Position numbers and translations under genes: made by a program. DNA of 64,000 bases from CAVSJA01 sp963728145 (lineage in GTDB: Bacteria; Bacteroidota; Bacteroidia; Chitinophagales; Chitinophagaceae): contig CAVSJA010000005.1 in assembly GCA_963728145.1 (NCBI GenBank), forward strand, positions 66,602 through 130,601, given 5' to 3'. The notes beneath the pieces are model-generated. The model ran no database searches and was not told where the DNA came from. It saw nothing but the letters and a program-made list of their open reading frames with translations. The number at the start of each line of letters is the position of its first letter. Position 1 is the first letter of the stretch. Shown here in pieces: positions 8,635-17,584 of this stretch.

Positions 8635-9222
8635 TTTTCCATGCAGTCCCTAACGCCAACTTTTTACCCCGAAGGCCCCGCCATGGCGGGGGAGGATGAG
8701 GTTTCGAAGTCTCGAATCTTCAATTCAACAGAAGAATAGATGAACAAGGAATGATCAATTTCCATCGGATGTTTTTCCAATATTTTTAGAACTCGTTTTG
8801 TCTTCATCTGATTTGTTATCGCCTTTCTTTCTTTTTGGCGTACTAACGGCAAAAAAGGAAAATCCTCATTATTTTAAGTTTTTTCCTCATCAAAAAATGA
8901 TGAAAAGTCGTTGTGATTCCGTTTCATTCAGCAGACAACCCCTCCGATGGAAATTGATCATTCCTTGTTCATCTATTCTTCTGTTGAATAGAAATTTTGG
9001 GACGACGAAAACTAAGGAACTCTTATCCACTTCAGTAACAAAACCCGCCGATGGGAATTGGAAATTCCTTGTTCTTCTGTTCTTTTTGAAACATTCCAAA
9101 AGAAAAATTTATACTATAAAGTTACCAGTCGAAGAAAGGAAAAAACAATCCGCGCCTTAGCGCCTTTGCGGTAAAAACTGACTGTGCCTGAAGGAAACTA
9201 GTGAATAGTTGAAGATTTACTA
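8635..9222. other. 588-bp gene-free region with structured repeats
   Basis: No convincing gene lies here; the open frames have no recognisable start, composition or family. It holds a GC palindrome CCCCGCCATGGCGGGG at 8676-8691, the 47-bp inverted repeat described separately, a small A/T hairpin near 8888-8905 and a third, degenerate copy of the arm sequence at about 9050-9085. The ribBA and TamB-like genes converge on it, so it may contain terminators or a non-coding RNA. Confidence 0.6.
8723..8989. repeat. Perfect 47-bp inverted repeat with 173-bp loop
   Basis: Positions 8723-8769 are the exact reverse complement of 8943-8989, read base by base. The arm contains GAAGAATAGATGAACAAGGA, related to the AACAGAAG units of family F3 elsewhere in the window. 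A degenerate third copy lies at about 9050-9085. Exact conservation over 47 bp indicates recent formation or correction between the arms. Confidence 0.95.
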
Positions 9223-12200
9223 TTATTCTTGATCTTGCGAAACAGAAGTAACTCCAATCTTGGGATCCTGGGTAGCGGGTTTCAATTTGACCTTTTTCTT
9301 TTTTTCTTTCCTGAAAAGATCACCGAATTTATCTGCATCGCGACGGAAAGAAATAGATGCACCTGAACGGGTTTGCTTGCCTGTGCCTGCAGCAAAGTAT
9401 CCGTAGTTATTTCGGTAGAAAATAGTAAGAACCAATTTTCCATCCGGCCGGATCTTCCATTCTGCATTGAGATCAGGTAAGAATGCAAGACTCTTTGATG
9501 CAGCTGCCTGTGCCGAACTCAAACCAAAATCCAAAGCGCTTCCAAATGTAAAGGTCAATCGTTCATTGAATAGACTCTTGCCAATCGAGAGATTCAAAGC
9601 AGTTCTGTCAATTGTAAACGTATTGGGGCTTGTGGTAAGGAAATTTGTGCCGCTGTACAATTGCGCGTTGAAATTGATACGGATACTTTTATCGTTGAAT
9701 ACTTTTTGAAAAATATTGGAAAATTGTTTACTGAGAATATTCGACAATGCACCCGAAATACTGTTCACCACAATTCCTTCAAACGCGATATTTCCTATGT
9801 TTGATTGATCTGCTGTTGATATCGGGCCAAAACTATTGAACACGATCAGGAACGCTACCTGCTTGTTCAATTCATTCTGATCTTCCTGAATTTGTTTAAA
9901 AGCCAATAAGGCCTCCGGATCATTTTGCAATTGTGATGGCAATTCGAGCCTGAAGCGGATAGCGGGTTGCATCAGGTTGCCGGTAAGTTCAGAAACCACG
10001 ACTACCTTGCCGCGAAATTTCTTAACGTTATCGCCAAAATAGGCCGGCAAAGCAAGATCACTGAATGCGACATCTTCTGCTTCGTACTCGGCGGTCACTT
10101 TCATCTCGGCATCATAAGGATCGCCTTTCCATCGAATGTAGTTACCAACCCCTTCACGCAGTTTGAATGGTTTACGCAGCAGTGACTCAAAATTGAAATT
10201 ATAATTCCCGCGCTCAATATCATAATGACCGGTGATGGTAAACTCGCCATCCGTTGTTGCCCGCATAACCAGGTTTCCATAGCCAATTGCCCGGATGACA
10301 TCACCTGTAAACTCATCAAGAATGACGTTCATTTGAGCGAGCCTGTTCGCGGTGATATCGAGGTTAACGGTCAGGTTGCTTTCCTGGGGGAGAACTGGTG
10401 ATGCCATTTCTCTTCCATACACCTTCCATACTATATAATCTGCCTGTCCTGTTTCTTTTGATGTACCACTGCGGATATAGATCCTGGAACTATCTGCAGG
10501 TTCTGCCCTTATATCCATCACCATATTTTCTACCGGACCACTGAAACGCATACCCGCTTTTGCAATCGCTGTTCCGAAGAAGGGTTCATTCTTTGTTCCC
10601 GCAGTTTCCAGTGCGAGTAAACGCGGTGAATTCATTTCAAAATCAAATGCGAGATCATCAAAACCCTGGTGATATAGTCTTCCCCTCGTCAAACGTCCGC
10701 TATTGTCGTATTTATCCTTCAGTGTGAATGAGCCGAAGTCCATATATCCATCTTTCAAATCAATATTTGCTGATGGAATGGTATAGGTAACATTGGTATA
10801 GTCAACTTTAAGGCTTGCGTTCTTCAGGGTCATTTTACCAAGGTATTTCAACCGGTTTACGGGACCAACGATGCGAAGCTGACCAGATGCATAACCCGTT
10901 ACTTCACTGAATATGCCAGTTAGATAATGTTCTAGATAATCGATTTTAGTTTCAGTCAGATTAGTGGTGATGTCCAATTGCTGTGCGCTTGTACTGTCAA
11001 GCATGTTATAAATACCCTGCAGGTCGAACTGATAATCTTTGTTATCTGAGATTGCATTAAAATTCACTTTTCCTGTACGCTGACTATAGTTGGCTGTCAT
11101 CTGCAGTTTACCAATTGAATCATCATCGAGGCGGAACTGATCTGCATCTGCCTTTAGATCGATCTGGAATTTTCCATATGGATCCAGGATATCGACAGTA
11201 CCCGTTAGCAAACCTTCCAGCCTGTTCTTTGGAATAACATAAGGAGCGAAGTCGCCAATATTCACCTTGTTCAATTCAACCCTGATATCGTTCGTATTTC
11301 CAATTTCTGATGGATGCGTTGTTACCAATATTTCTTGCTGGCCATTATAGATCCTGACTCCATCAGCATAAACCATTTTCTCGCTTAATACCAATTCTCC
11401 GTCTTTTTCGATGGTCCAGTTTTTTCCATTCAGATCGAAATTGGATTCGCGGAAAAGGATCCTTGCGCCATCCCGCAATGTTTGAACCTGCGCAGAGATT
11501 TTTGCTGCGTTCAGAGTTTGGTTTGCGCTTGTAGTGATACTGATCTCCGAAATATCATTGAAGGAGCGAACATCCATTGCTGTGCCGGGGAAATGCAAAC
11601 TGTCGTTGATGTAGATATCCGCGATCTCGCCGTGCATGGTTAAACTATCCAGTGAACCCGTGGCATTGAATTTTGTATTGAAAGCTGTAATATTTTTATA
11701 GCTGAATTGAGGAACTTCCGCATTCAGGTCGAGCAAATTGTTTTTGGTGTTGATCCTTCCGGTTATCGTACTGTAATTAAATCCTTTCAGGTCAGTGTGT
11801 ACAAATTGCAAGTATTCATCTACTTTCTTCGTAGTGATAACAAAGCTGAAATTTTCATTGGTCACCTGGCGCTTTGAAGGCTTGATATAACTTGGATAGT
11901 ACCGATTAAGGAAGGTTTGAAATGCCCCTGGAAGTTCTTTGATGGAGAATTCACCAACCAATGCGGCATCAAATTCATTGCTCAGCACCGTAATCGCCTT
12001 GTTATTATCAACCACTCTCGATTCGATACTCAATGAATCAAAAGGTATACGGATGCCGTCTTTCAGCACTACTGCTTCATATACTTTAGCGGTTCCCAAA
12101 AAGTTATCGAGATTATCACCGCTGAAATCAAAGCGAAACTTTCCGTTGAATTCGATATTGTCTTTCGTGAAATTTATCTTTTTTAGATCCGCTTTTCCGA

Positions 12201-13965
12201 CATTGGCATCAAGGTCAAATTCTGGAACATCCTTAGTGAAGTCAACCAATCCATTCATTTTTACATCCAGGTTGGGATCGTTGACGATCAATTCACCATT
12301 GAAAAGTCTTTTTGAAACATTTCCCTTTACATTAATGCTTCTGTAATTATAATCATTCACCAAAAAGGATTCGATTCTTCCATCAAGGTTTGCATTAAGG
12401 GTGTTGATGGTTAGACCGCTTCCTTTCACATTACCTTCGAATGCTATCGTTCCCAAATTGTCGGCTTCGAGGAACTGACCCAAATCAAAGCCTGGTGTTT
12501 TAATTGTTCCGGAATAGCTTGTCAATCCCTTTTCTGGAATTTTCATGTTCAAGTCCGTTACCATCATGCCGAGGTTTGACTCAACTGTACCATAGGTTAC
12601 AAAGTCGCGGATAAAACCGGTGTAGTTTCCTTTGAATCGTATCCATTGTAAAAGATCCAGACGGGGTTGTTTGATCTTTTTTAATTCAGGTATTAGCGTG
12701 ATGGCATCCAGGTATGTGGTTCGGAAATTATTTGCTGTAAAATCGATATAAGTCTGATCGATATCCGGAAGGCCACTCATTTTAATGTTTCCATTCAAAT
12801 AGGTGCTGTTTCCTGCTTGCAGGGTGATATTCTTTCCCTGGAGATTTTCAACGGTACCGGTTATTTTTCCATTGAGAAGGATCTTTCTATTCCATGATTT
12901 CAATTCAGGCGCGAAGAATGCAATATCATCACTGCTTATTTCTGCTCCGGTGAAATCGCCTTCTATTCTCACATCCGAAATGAATTTACCAAGATCATTG
13001 AAGGAATTGTAGCGCAAAGCAAATGACTTTGTAAGCCGGCTTTCGTTTGTGCGAATATCAAGGTCATTAAATTCCATTGCTTCAGGGTGAAAGCGCACAT
13101 TGGACTTAAATTGCTTCACCTGCAAGCCGCTTCTTTCTTTGGTTGTAAAGTTTGCATTAAAGCTGACTGAATCCTGTTGGAATTTTACATCAGTAAATTT
13201 TCCGTTAATGTCGGAAAAGAAAATATGATTACCATCGAAGGACTTGAAGGGATCTCTTTCTGTCCGGGCATCATTCTTAAATGCACCATCTTTTATCGTA
13301 AGTGAATTGATCACGATATCCCAACCGCCAGGATTCCAGCGGAGATGCGCAGGATCATTGATGATTGGACCATTCTTAATCTTTCGTTTAGGCCTAAGCG
13401 AATCTGGTCGGTTGCCTGGGTAATTATATATTGAAAAATAAGGTTGATCGATATCAATTGACCTGATTAAGATTTGCTTTTTGGTCGCATTAACTGATTC
13501 CGCATCCAGGTCAAGTGAAACCAGGCTTAATTGCTGATCTTCTCCTCTCCAGCTATCCTGTTGCAAGAGGTGAATATTATCCAGTTCCAGCCTGGAAAGT
13601 CTCAATTGAATTGGTTTCTTGGTACTATCGGTATTACTTGAACCACCGAAATAATCTACAAGGAATTGATAGTTCCAAACTGAATCGGTTCTTTTCAATT
13701 GAATACTCGCGTCCTGCAATCCCACATACTTCAATTCGACCTGGTCTTTAAAAAAGAACCAATCAGTAATATTCAATTTCATCACCCCGGCATACAAAAG
13801 GGTATCCTTATTCCGGTCCCTTATCAGGGTGCCTTCCAGGTTCATGGTATTGAAAAGGTCGAGGTCGACGTGACGAACGCTGATTTCGGTATTTAGTGCA
13901 CGGGAAAGGCGTTTAGTGACCTTGTTAACCAGCCAGTTCTGAACGGGAGTAGTTTGTATGGCCAA
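9223..13965 (-). CDS. TamB-like translocation/assembly module protein (DUF490)
   Basis: This very large protein (1580 residues as given) is built of repeating beta-strand segments typical of AsmA/TamB proteins and ends in a DUF490/TamB C-terminal domain. Such proteins span the periplasm and help outer-membrane protein assembly or lipid transport. The coordinates start at TTG (13965), but the reading frame continues upstream to 14058 and encodes LRRFWKIS followed by a hydrophobic stretch TVLLVLIGLLLLAWLA, which is the expected N-terminal membrane anchor. No ATG, GTG or TTG exists in that extension; CTG at 14034 or ATT at 14049 would be the likely true starts. A proline-poor, lysine-rich tail follows the barrel-like end. 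Confidence 0.88.
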   Translation of the reverse strand: MAIQTTPVQNWLVNKVTKRLSRALNTEISVRHVDLDLFNTMNLEGTLIRDRNKDTLLYAGVMKLNITDWFFFKDQVELKYVGLQDASIQLKRTDSVWNYQFLVDYFGGSSNTDSTKKPIQLRLSRLELDNIHLLQQDSWRGEDQQLSLVSLDLDAESVNATKKQILIRSIDIDQPYFSIYNYPGNRPDSLRPKRKIKNGPIINDPAHLRWNPGGWDIVINSLTIKDGAFKNDARTERDPFKSFDGNHIFFSDINGKFTDVKFQQDSVSFNANFTTKERSGLQVKQFKSNVRFHPEAMEFNDLDIRTNESRLTKSFALRYNSFNDLGKFISDVRIEGDFTGAEISSDDIAFFAPELKSWNRKILLNGKITGTVENLQGKNITLQAGNSTYLNGNIKMSGLPDIDQTYIDFTANNFRTTYLDAITLIPELKKIKQPRLDLLQWIRFKGNYTGFIRDFVTYGTVESNLGMMVTDLNMKIPEKGLTSYSGTIKTPGFDLGQFLEADNLGTIAFEGNVKGSGLTINTLNANLDGRIESFLVNDYNYRSINVKGNVSKRLFNGELIVNDPNLDVKMNGLVDFTKDVPEFDLDANVGKADLKKINFTKDNIEFNGKFRFDFSGDNLDNFLGTAKVYEAVVLKDGIRIPFDSLSIESRVVDNNKAITVLSNEFDAALVGEFSIKELPGAFQTFLNRYYPSYIKPSKRQVTNENFSFVITTKKVDEYLQFVHTDLKGFNYSTITGRINTKNNLLDLNAEVPQFSYKNITAFNTKFNATGSLDSLTMHGEIADIYINDSLHFPGTAMDVRSFNDISEISITTSANQTLNAAKISAQVQTLRDGARILFRESNFDLNGKNWTIEKDGELVLSEKMVYADGVRIYNGQQEILVTTHPSEIGNTNDIRVELNKVNIGDFAPYVIPKNRLEGLLTGTVDILDPYGKFQIDLKADADQFRLDDDSIGKLQMTANYSQRTGKVNFNAISDNKDYQFDLQGIYNMLDSTSAQQLDITTNLTETKIDYLEHYLTGIFSEVTGYASGQLRIVGPVNRLKYLGKMTLKNASLKVDYTNVTYTIPSANIDLKDGYMDFGSFTLKDKYDNSGRLTRGRLYHQGFDDLAFDFEMNSPRLLALETAGTKNEPFFGTAIAKAGMRFSGPVENMVMDIRAEPADSSRIYIRSGTSKETGQADYIVWKVYGREMASPVLPQESNLTVNLDITANRLAQMNVILDEFTGDVIRAIGYGNLVMRATTDGEFTITGHYDIERGNYNFNFESLLRKPFKLREGVGNYIRWKGDPYDAEMKVTAEYEAEDVAFSDLALPAYFGDNVKKFRGKVVVVSELTGNLMQPAIRFRLELPSQLQNDPEALLAFKQIQEDQNELNKQVAFLIVFNSFGPISTADQSNIGNIAFEGIVVNSISGALSNILSKQFSNIFQKVFNDKSIRINFNAQLYSGTNFLTTSPNTFTIDRTALNLSIGKSLFNERLTFTFGSALDFGLSSAQAAASKSLAFLPDLNAEWKIRPDGKLVLTIFYRNNYGYFAAGTGKQTRSGASISFRRDADKFGDLFRKEKKKKVKLKPATQDPKIGVTSVSQDQE

Positions 13966-14180
13966 CCAGGCCAGCAGGAGCAGGCCAATAAGGACCAGTA
14001 AAACGGTCCGGGATATTTTCCAAAATCGTCTCAGAGCTAGGGTATTAATGTAAAATTAGGCATTCACAGGTCTTAATGAGCAAATACAGTACCAACAGAC
14101 CCTTTAATCGATTCAAAAACAACGAAAAATACACAAATGGAATTGTAGGGATGGGGGGTTTAACGAGGATTTATGAGGTC

Positions 14181-14371
14181 GGGTGATGGGGTTGATGGGG
14201 TTGATAGGGTTGACAAGGTTGACAGGGTTGACAGGGTTGATAAGGTTGACAGAGTTGATAAGGTTTTAAATAGGATTCTAATTCGTTATTGAAATTAATA
14301 CAGAAACCTGCCGACAATGTCAACCTTATCAACCCTGTCAACCCTGTCAACCCTGTCAACCTCGTCAACCC
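14181..14371. repeat. F2 inverted tandem array (9-bp unit GGTTGACAG)
   Basis: Left arm about 14181-14266, right arm about 14318-14371. The variant order is mirrored: two TTGACAGGG units followed by TTGATAAGG and TTGAC occur in the same register in both arms. The TGA stop of the DinB-like gene (14365-14367) is a repeat base triplet. Confidence 0.93.
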
Positions 14372-14862
14372 CGCCTCTTAGGCATCGACAAATTCCTCCA
14401 TTCCTCATTCCTGATCATCTTTCCCAAATAAAGTATCTGCCCGATATGATAGGGATAATGCGCAAGCTGTCGATTGATGGCATCGATCACTGAGAGCTTT
14501 TCATCTCTTATCGTTATTGTTTTAAGAAGATCCTCTTCTTTTAATTCCCCCATTGCTTTTAAATAACAATCCCAACCCTGTTCCCATAGTTCGAGCAATT
14601 TTGCTTTTGAATACTCATGAACTTCAAATTCATCATCACGCTGTCGCCAGGTCTTTTCTCCATCTTCAGTTAGAAAATTGGTCCAACGACTGAGCATATT
14701 GCCATACATGTGCTGGATAATGATCGCAACACTATTTGATTCCGAACCGGGTTGATAATGAAAGTCTTTTTCTTCAAGTTGTTCAAATGTTTTATCAGCC
14801 AGGCCCTTGTAATATTTTACCCTGCGGATCACCGTGAGAAGGTATTCGGTTCCTATTGACAT
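14365..14862 (-). CDS. DinB-like/DUF1572 family protein
   Basis: A 165-residue helical protein of the DinB/DUF1572 group, four-helix bundle proteins that often bind a metal through three histidines. The likely ligands are seen in IIQHMYGN (about residue 57) and HYPYHIGQ (about residue 138). Family members are linked to stress and thiol-dependent transferase activities, but no specific reaction can be assigned. I start at ATG 14862; the in-frame ATG at 14898 would include the palindromic leader repeat. The last four codons before the stop and the stop itself lie at the edge of the F2 array, so the C-terminus may have been remodelled by it. Confidence 0.8.
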   Translation of the reverse strand: MSIGTEYLLTVIRRVKYYKGLADKTFEQLEEKDFHYQPGSESNSVAIIIQHMYGNMLSRWTNFLTEDGEKTWRQRDDEFEVHEYSKAKLLELWEQGWDCYLKAMGELKEEDLLKTITIRDEKLSVIDAINRQLAHYPYHIGQILYLGKMIRNEEWRNLSMPKRRG

Positions 14863-14870
14863 AAAAAGAG

Positions 14871-14927
14871 ATTTACGTCCCGAACGTTCGGGATACAATT
14901 TACGTCCCGATAATTTATCGGGATACG
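14871..14927. repeat. Two tandem palindromic units in a gene leader
   Basis: Two direct copies of ATTTACGTCCCG...CGGGATAC lie at 14871-14897 and 14898-14927. Their cores are palindromes CCCGAACGTTCGGG (14879-14892) and CCCGATAATTTATCGGG (14906-14922). They sit 9 bp upstream of the DinB-like start, so they would be two hairpins in its leader or a paired operator. Confidence 0.8.
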
Positions 14928-15045
14928 ATTTTCTGAGTAAACTCGAAGTGCAAGAAATCGTACTCCGAAACTTCGTAATGTATATCGTAAATTAAATATA
15001 AATTTACCTACCATCCTTTTATACCAAAACTTAAAAACCCTGCAA

Positions 15046-15633
15046 ATGAGAATAGTTTATCTATTTATCCTCCTCTCATTGTCCGCAACCTTAACCTATA
15101 GCCAGGATACAATTCCAAAGAACCGCACCGGATTCAGGGCGGGAGTAAACGGTTCAAAACTTCTCTCTTTGCGACCAGATGGCAAAGATTATTCCGATGC
15201 GGCAGTCGGAGCAGTGTTTGGCCTTTTCAGAGAACTTCATATCGATGATAAAGTCATGTTTCAACTGGAATTATTATTCAATTCCGTTGGTGGTAAAACG
15301 GACAGTGGAAACATCCGCCTCAATTATCTCGCACTTCCATTGCTGTTTAAATTTCACGGAAAACATTTCGGATTTCTTGCCGGACCACAGGTTGGATTAA
15401 TGTTGAGTGGAAAGTTAAAACCGGAAATGAATCCTGAGAAGGATCTGAAGGATCGCTTTAAATCCACCGATCTTTCGGGGATCTTAGGCGTTGAATACAA
15501 TTTTGGAAGGAAGAATTTGTATGTTGCCGGACTCCGTTACCAATTCGCCATCACGAATATTTTGAAAGATGTGCCAGGAGAAGCGATAAAGAATTATGCG
15601 TTGCAGGCAACGCTGGGCTTTCGATTCAAATAA
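15046..15633 (+). CDS. PorT-like outer-membrane beta-barrel protein
   Basis: The 195-residue protein has a signal peptide (to about residue 20, LTYSQ) and an eight-stranded barrel of the outer-membrane beta-barrel group (PF13568-like): FRAGVNGSK, LELLFNSVG, LPLLFKF, GFLAGPQVGLML and a final aromatic strand LGFRFK. Members sit in the outer membrane; most have no known function. A paralogue lies at 35999-36586. It is a single gene convergent with gamma-glutamyltransferase, separated by an F4 hairpin array that starts right after the stop codon. Confidence 0.85.
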   Translation: MRIVYLFILLSLSATLTYSQDTIPKNRTGFRAGVNGSKLLSLRPDGKDYSDAAVGAVFGLFRELHIDDKVMFQLELLFNSVGGKTDSGNIRLNYLALPLLFKFHGKHFGFLAGPQVGLMLSGKLKPEMNPEKDLKDRFKSTDLSGILGVEYNFGRKNLYVAGLRYQFAITNILKDVPGEAIKNYALQATLGFRFK

Positions 15634-15715
15634 GCTACGAGCCGTGAGCCGTGAGCTTCGAGTTATTGGTAAATGGATACTAAAGGCTCGTAGCTCGTGG
15701 CCCACAGCTCAAGGC
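15634..15715. repeat. F4 inverted tandem array (7-bp unit GAGCCGT)
   Basis: Left arm 15634-15662 (GAGCCGT, GAGCCGT, GAGCTTC), right arm 15684-15715 (GCTCGTA, GCTCGTG and variants). It fills the gap between two convergent stop codons exactly. Confidence 0.88.
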
Positions 15716-17415
15716 TAGTACCCAGCTGCATGATCATCTCCGCGTCTATCCGCAATTGCTTCTATTTTCCCATTTGATACTTTTATCAATTCCGTTCTTC
15801 CAATTTGTCTTCTTTCTTTAAGTACGTATCCCATTTGTTCAAGTTTCTGTTTAACATCTGCAGGAAAACCTGTTTCAACAAAAATTTCATCAGGCAGCCA
15901 TTGATGATGGAATTTTGGTTTATTAACTGCATCAGATGCACTCATACCAAATTCAAGAACATTTATCAGTGTTTGAAAAACGGAAGTAGTAATAGTAGTT
16001 CCACCTGGAGTTCCTACAATGAGATAAGGTTTATTATCTTTTAAAACAATAGTTGGCGTCATTGAACTCAACATTCGCTTACCCGGAACAATTGCATTTG
16101 CATCTCCACCAACTGCGCCATACATATTAGGTGAACCGGGCTTGACGCTGAAATCATCCATTTCATTATTTAGTAAAAAGCCCGCACCGGCTACAACTGT
16201 TCTGCTTCCATATCCTCCATTCAAAGTTGTAGTAACCGCAACAGCATTTCCTTCTTTATCATAAACGCTTAAATGGGTTGTTTCTTCGCTTTCAGGAATA
16301 ACGCCGGCTTGTACATCGGTGCTTTTTCCTGCTTTGTTCGGATCATAATCTTTCATTCTGTCTTTTGCATAGGCCTCACTCGTTAATGTTTTCACGGGCA
16401 CTTTAAAGAAATCGACATCCCCTAAGAATTTCGCGCGATCGGCATAAGCTCTTCTTTCAATTTCAGTCATCAACTGAACTGCCTGCCAGCTTTGAAATCC
16501 ATAATCTTTTACCGGCTTGTCTTCGATCATTTTCATCATTTGCGGAAGCAAAACGCCACCACTACTTGGCAAAGGCATTGTGACGATCTTATATCCTTTA
16601 TAATCGAATACCGAAGGAGTTCTTTCTTTGGCCTGGTAATTTTTCAGGTCATCATAGCTGATGATACCCTTTCCTTTTTGCATTTCCTCAACGATAAGTT
16701 TTGCGGTTTCTCCTTCATAAAATCCCTTCTGCCCATTCTCGCGGATCCTTTTTAAGGTATTGGCAAGATCTTTCTGTACAAGTGTATCGCCTTCCTTCCA
16801 TTCTGTTGATTTGACAAATGCCGGAGGACTGCTGCTTAGTTTAATAAACTCATCTTTTGTTCCATTCAAACTTCGGGCTTCCGCATCCGTTATGACGAAC
16901 CCAAATTCAGCCAACTCAATTGCAGGTTGAATTAATTTCTCAAAAGGAAGTTTCGCATAGCGATGAGATGCAAATAATCCGGCAACAGTACCCGGAACAC
17001 CAGATGCAAGATGTCCATCCAGGCTCAAAGAGTCCAAAGCATTACCTTCTTTATCGAGATACATGTCTCGTGTAGACTTTCCCGGCGCTTTTTCACGATA
17101 GTCTAAAGTAACATCCCGTCCATTGGTAAGATGCGCAACCATAAAACCACCACCACCAATATTTCCTGCGCCCGGATATACAACGGCGAGGGCTAGTTGA
17201 GTTGCAATAGCAGCATCAACAGCATTTCCACCTTGCTTGAGGATCAAAAGTCCAACCTCGCTAGCCAATGGATGTGCAGAAACCACAGCGCCATTGGTCA
17301 CTTCAACTCTTTTTTCGATACTGTATTGATAGGGGTTGAGTTGAAGCTGTTTCTTAACTGAACATGCGTAGAAAACTATAAGAAGAATAAGTAAATAACT
17401 GAACCTTTTTTTCAT
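15715..17415 (-). CDS. ggt: Gamma-glutamyltransferase precursor
   Basis: The 566-residue protein is a gamma-glutamyl transpeptidase/hydrolase, which cleaves glutathione and other gamma-glutamyl compounds. It begins with a lipobox (FYACS, Cys18), so it is probably an outer-membrane or inner-membrane lipoprotein facing the periplasm. The self-cleavage and nucleophile site is the TTHLSV segment near residue 380, followed by GNAVAVTTTLN; the oxyanion-type SSMTPT and GTPGG segments follow, as in the family. Early signatures are GGNAVDAAIA and GNIGGGGFM. Length and motifs are those of an active enzyme. It is a single gene, divergent from a TonB-dependent receptor. Confidence 0.95.
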   Translation of the reverse strand: MKKRFSYLLILLIVFYACSVKKQLQLNPYQYSIEKRVEVTNGAVVSAHPLASEVGLLILKQGGNAVDAAIATQLALAVVYPGAGNIGGGGFMVAHLTNGRDVTLDYREKAPGKSTRDMYLDKEGNALDSLSLDGHLASGVPGTVAGLFASHRYAKLPFEKLIQPAIELAEFGFVITDAEARSLNGTKDEFIKLSSSPPAFVKSTEWKEGDTLVQKDLANTLKRIRENGQKGFYEGETAKLIVEEMQKGKGIISYDDLKNYQAKERTPSVFDYKGYKIVTMPLPSSGGVLLPQMMKMIEDKPVKDYGFQSWQAVQLMTEIERRAYADRAKFLGDVDFFKVPVKTLTSEAYAKDRMKDYDPNKAGKSTDVQAGVIPESEETTHLSVYDKEGNAVAVTTTLNGGYGSRTVVAGAGFLLNNEMDDFSVKPGSPNMYGAVGGDANAIVPGKRMLSSMTPTIVLKDNKPYLIVGTPGGTTITTSVFQTLINVLEFGMSASDAVNKPKFHHQWLPDEIFVETGFPADVKQKLEQMGYVLKERRQIGRTELIKVSNGKIEAIADRRGDDHAAGY

Positions 17416-17584
17416 TGTTGTCGAAACATTTTAAGCGCTCAAATTAACAAACAAAATCAAGCCCAGCTATTTTTTGATATCATCTCAAATTGACTAAATT
17501 TAGAATCGGTTTTCAGGGAAATTAATTTAACTTCCCTGTTCGTCCAATATCGTGTGACGATGCCTAATTCAAACCAAACGGAAT

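Noticed and set aside
8635..9222. Retron or group II intron
   Set aside because: The inverted repeat suggested a retron-type RNA, but no reverse transcriptase gene is present nearby.
14171..14368. Open frames with repetitive peptides (such as LTGLTGLTG or PCQPCQPC) over arrays
   Set aside because: Translations of repeat units whose length is a multiple of three stay open by chance; they lack starts and conserved composition.
14181..14371. Tandem repeats as a CRISPR array
   Set aside because: Units are 7-9 bp without spacers, arranged as inverted arms, and no cas gene is in the window.
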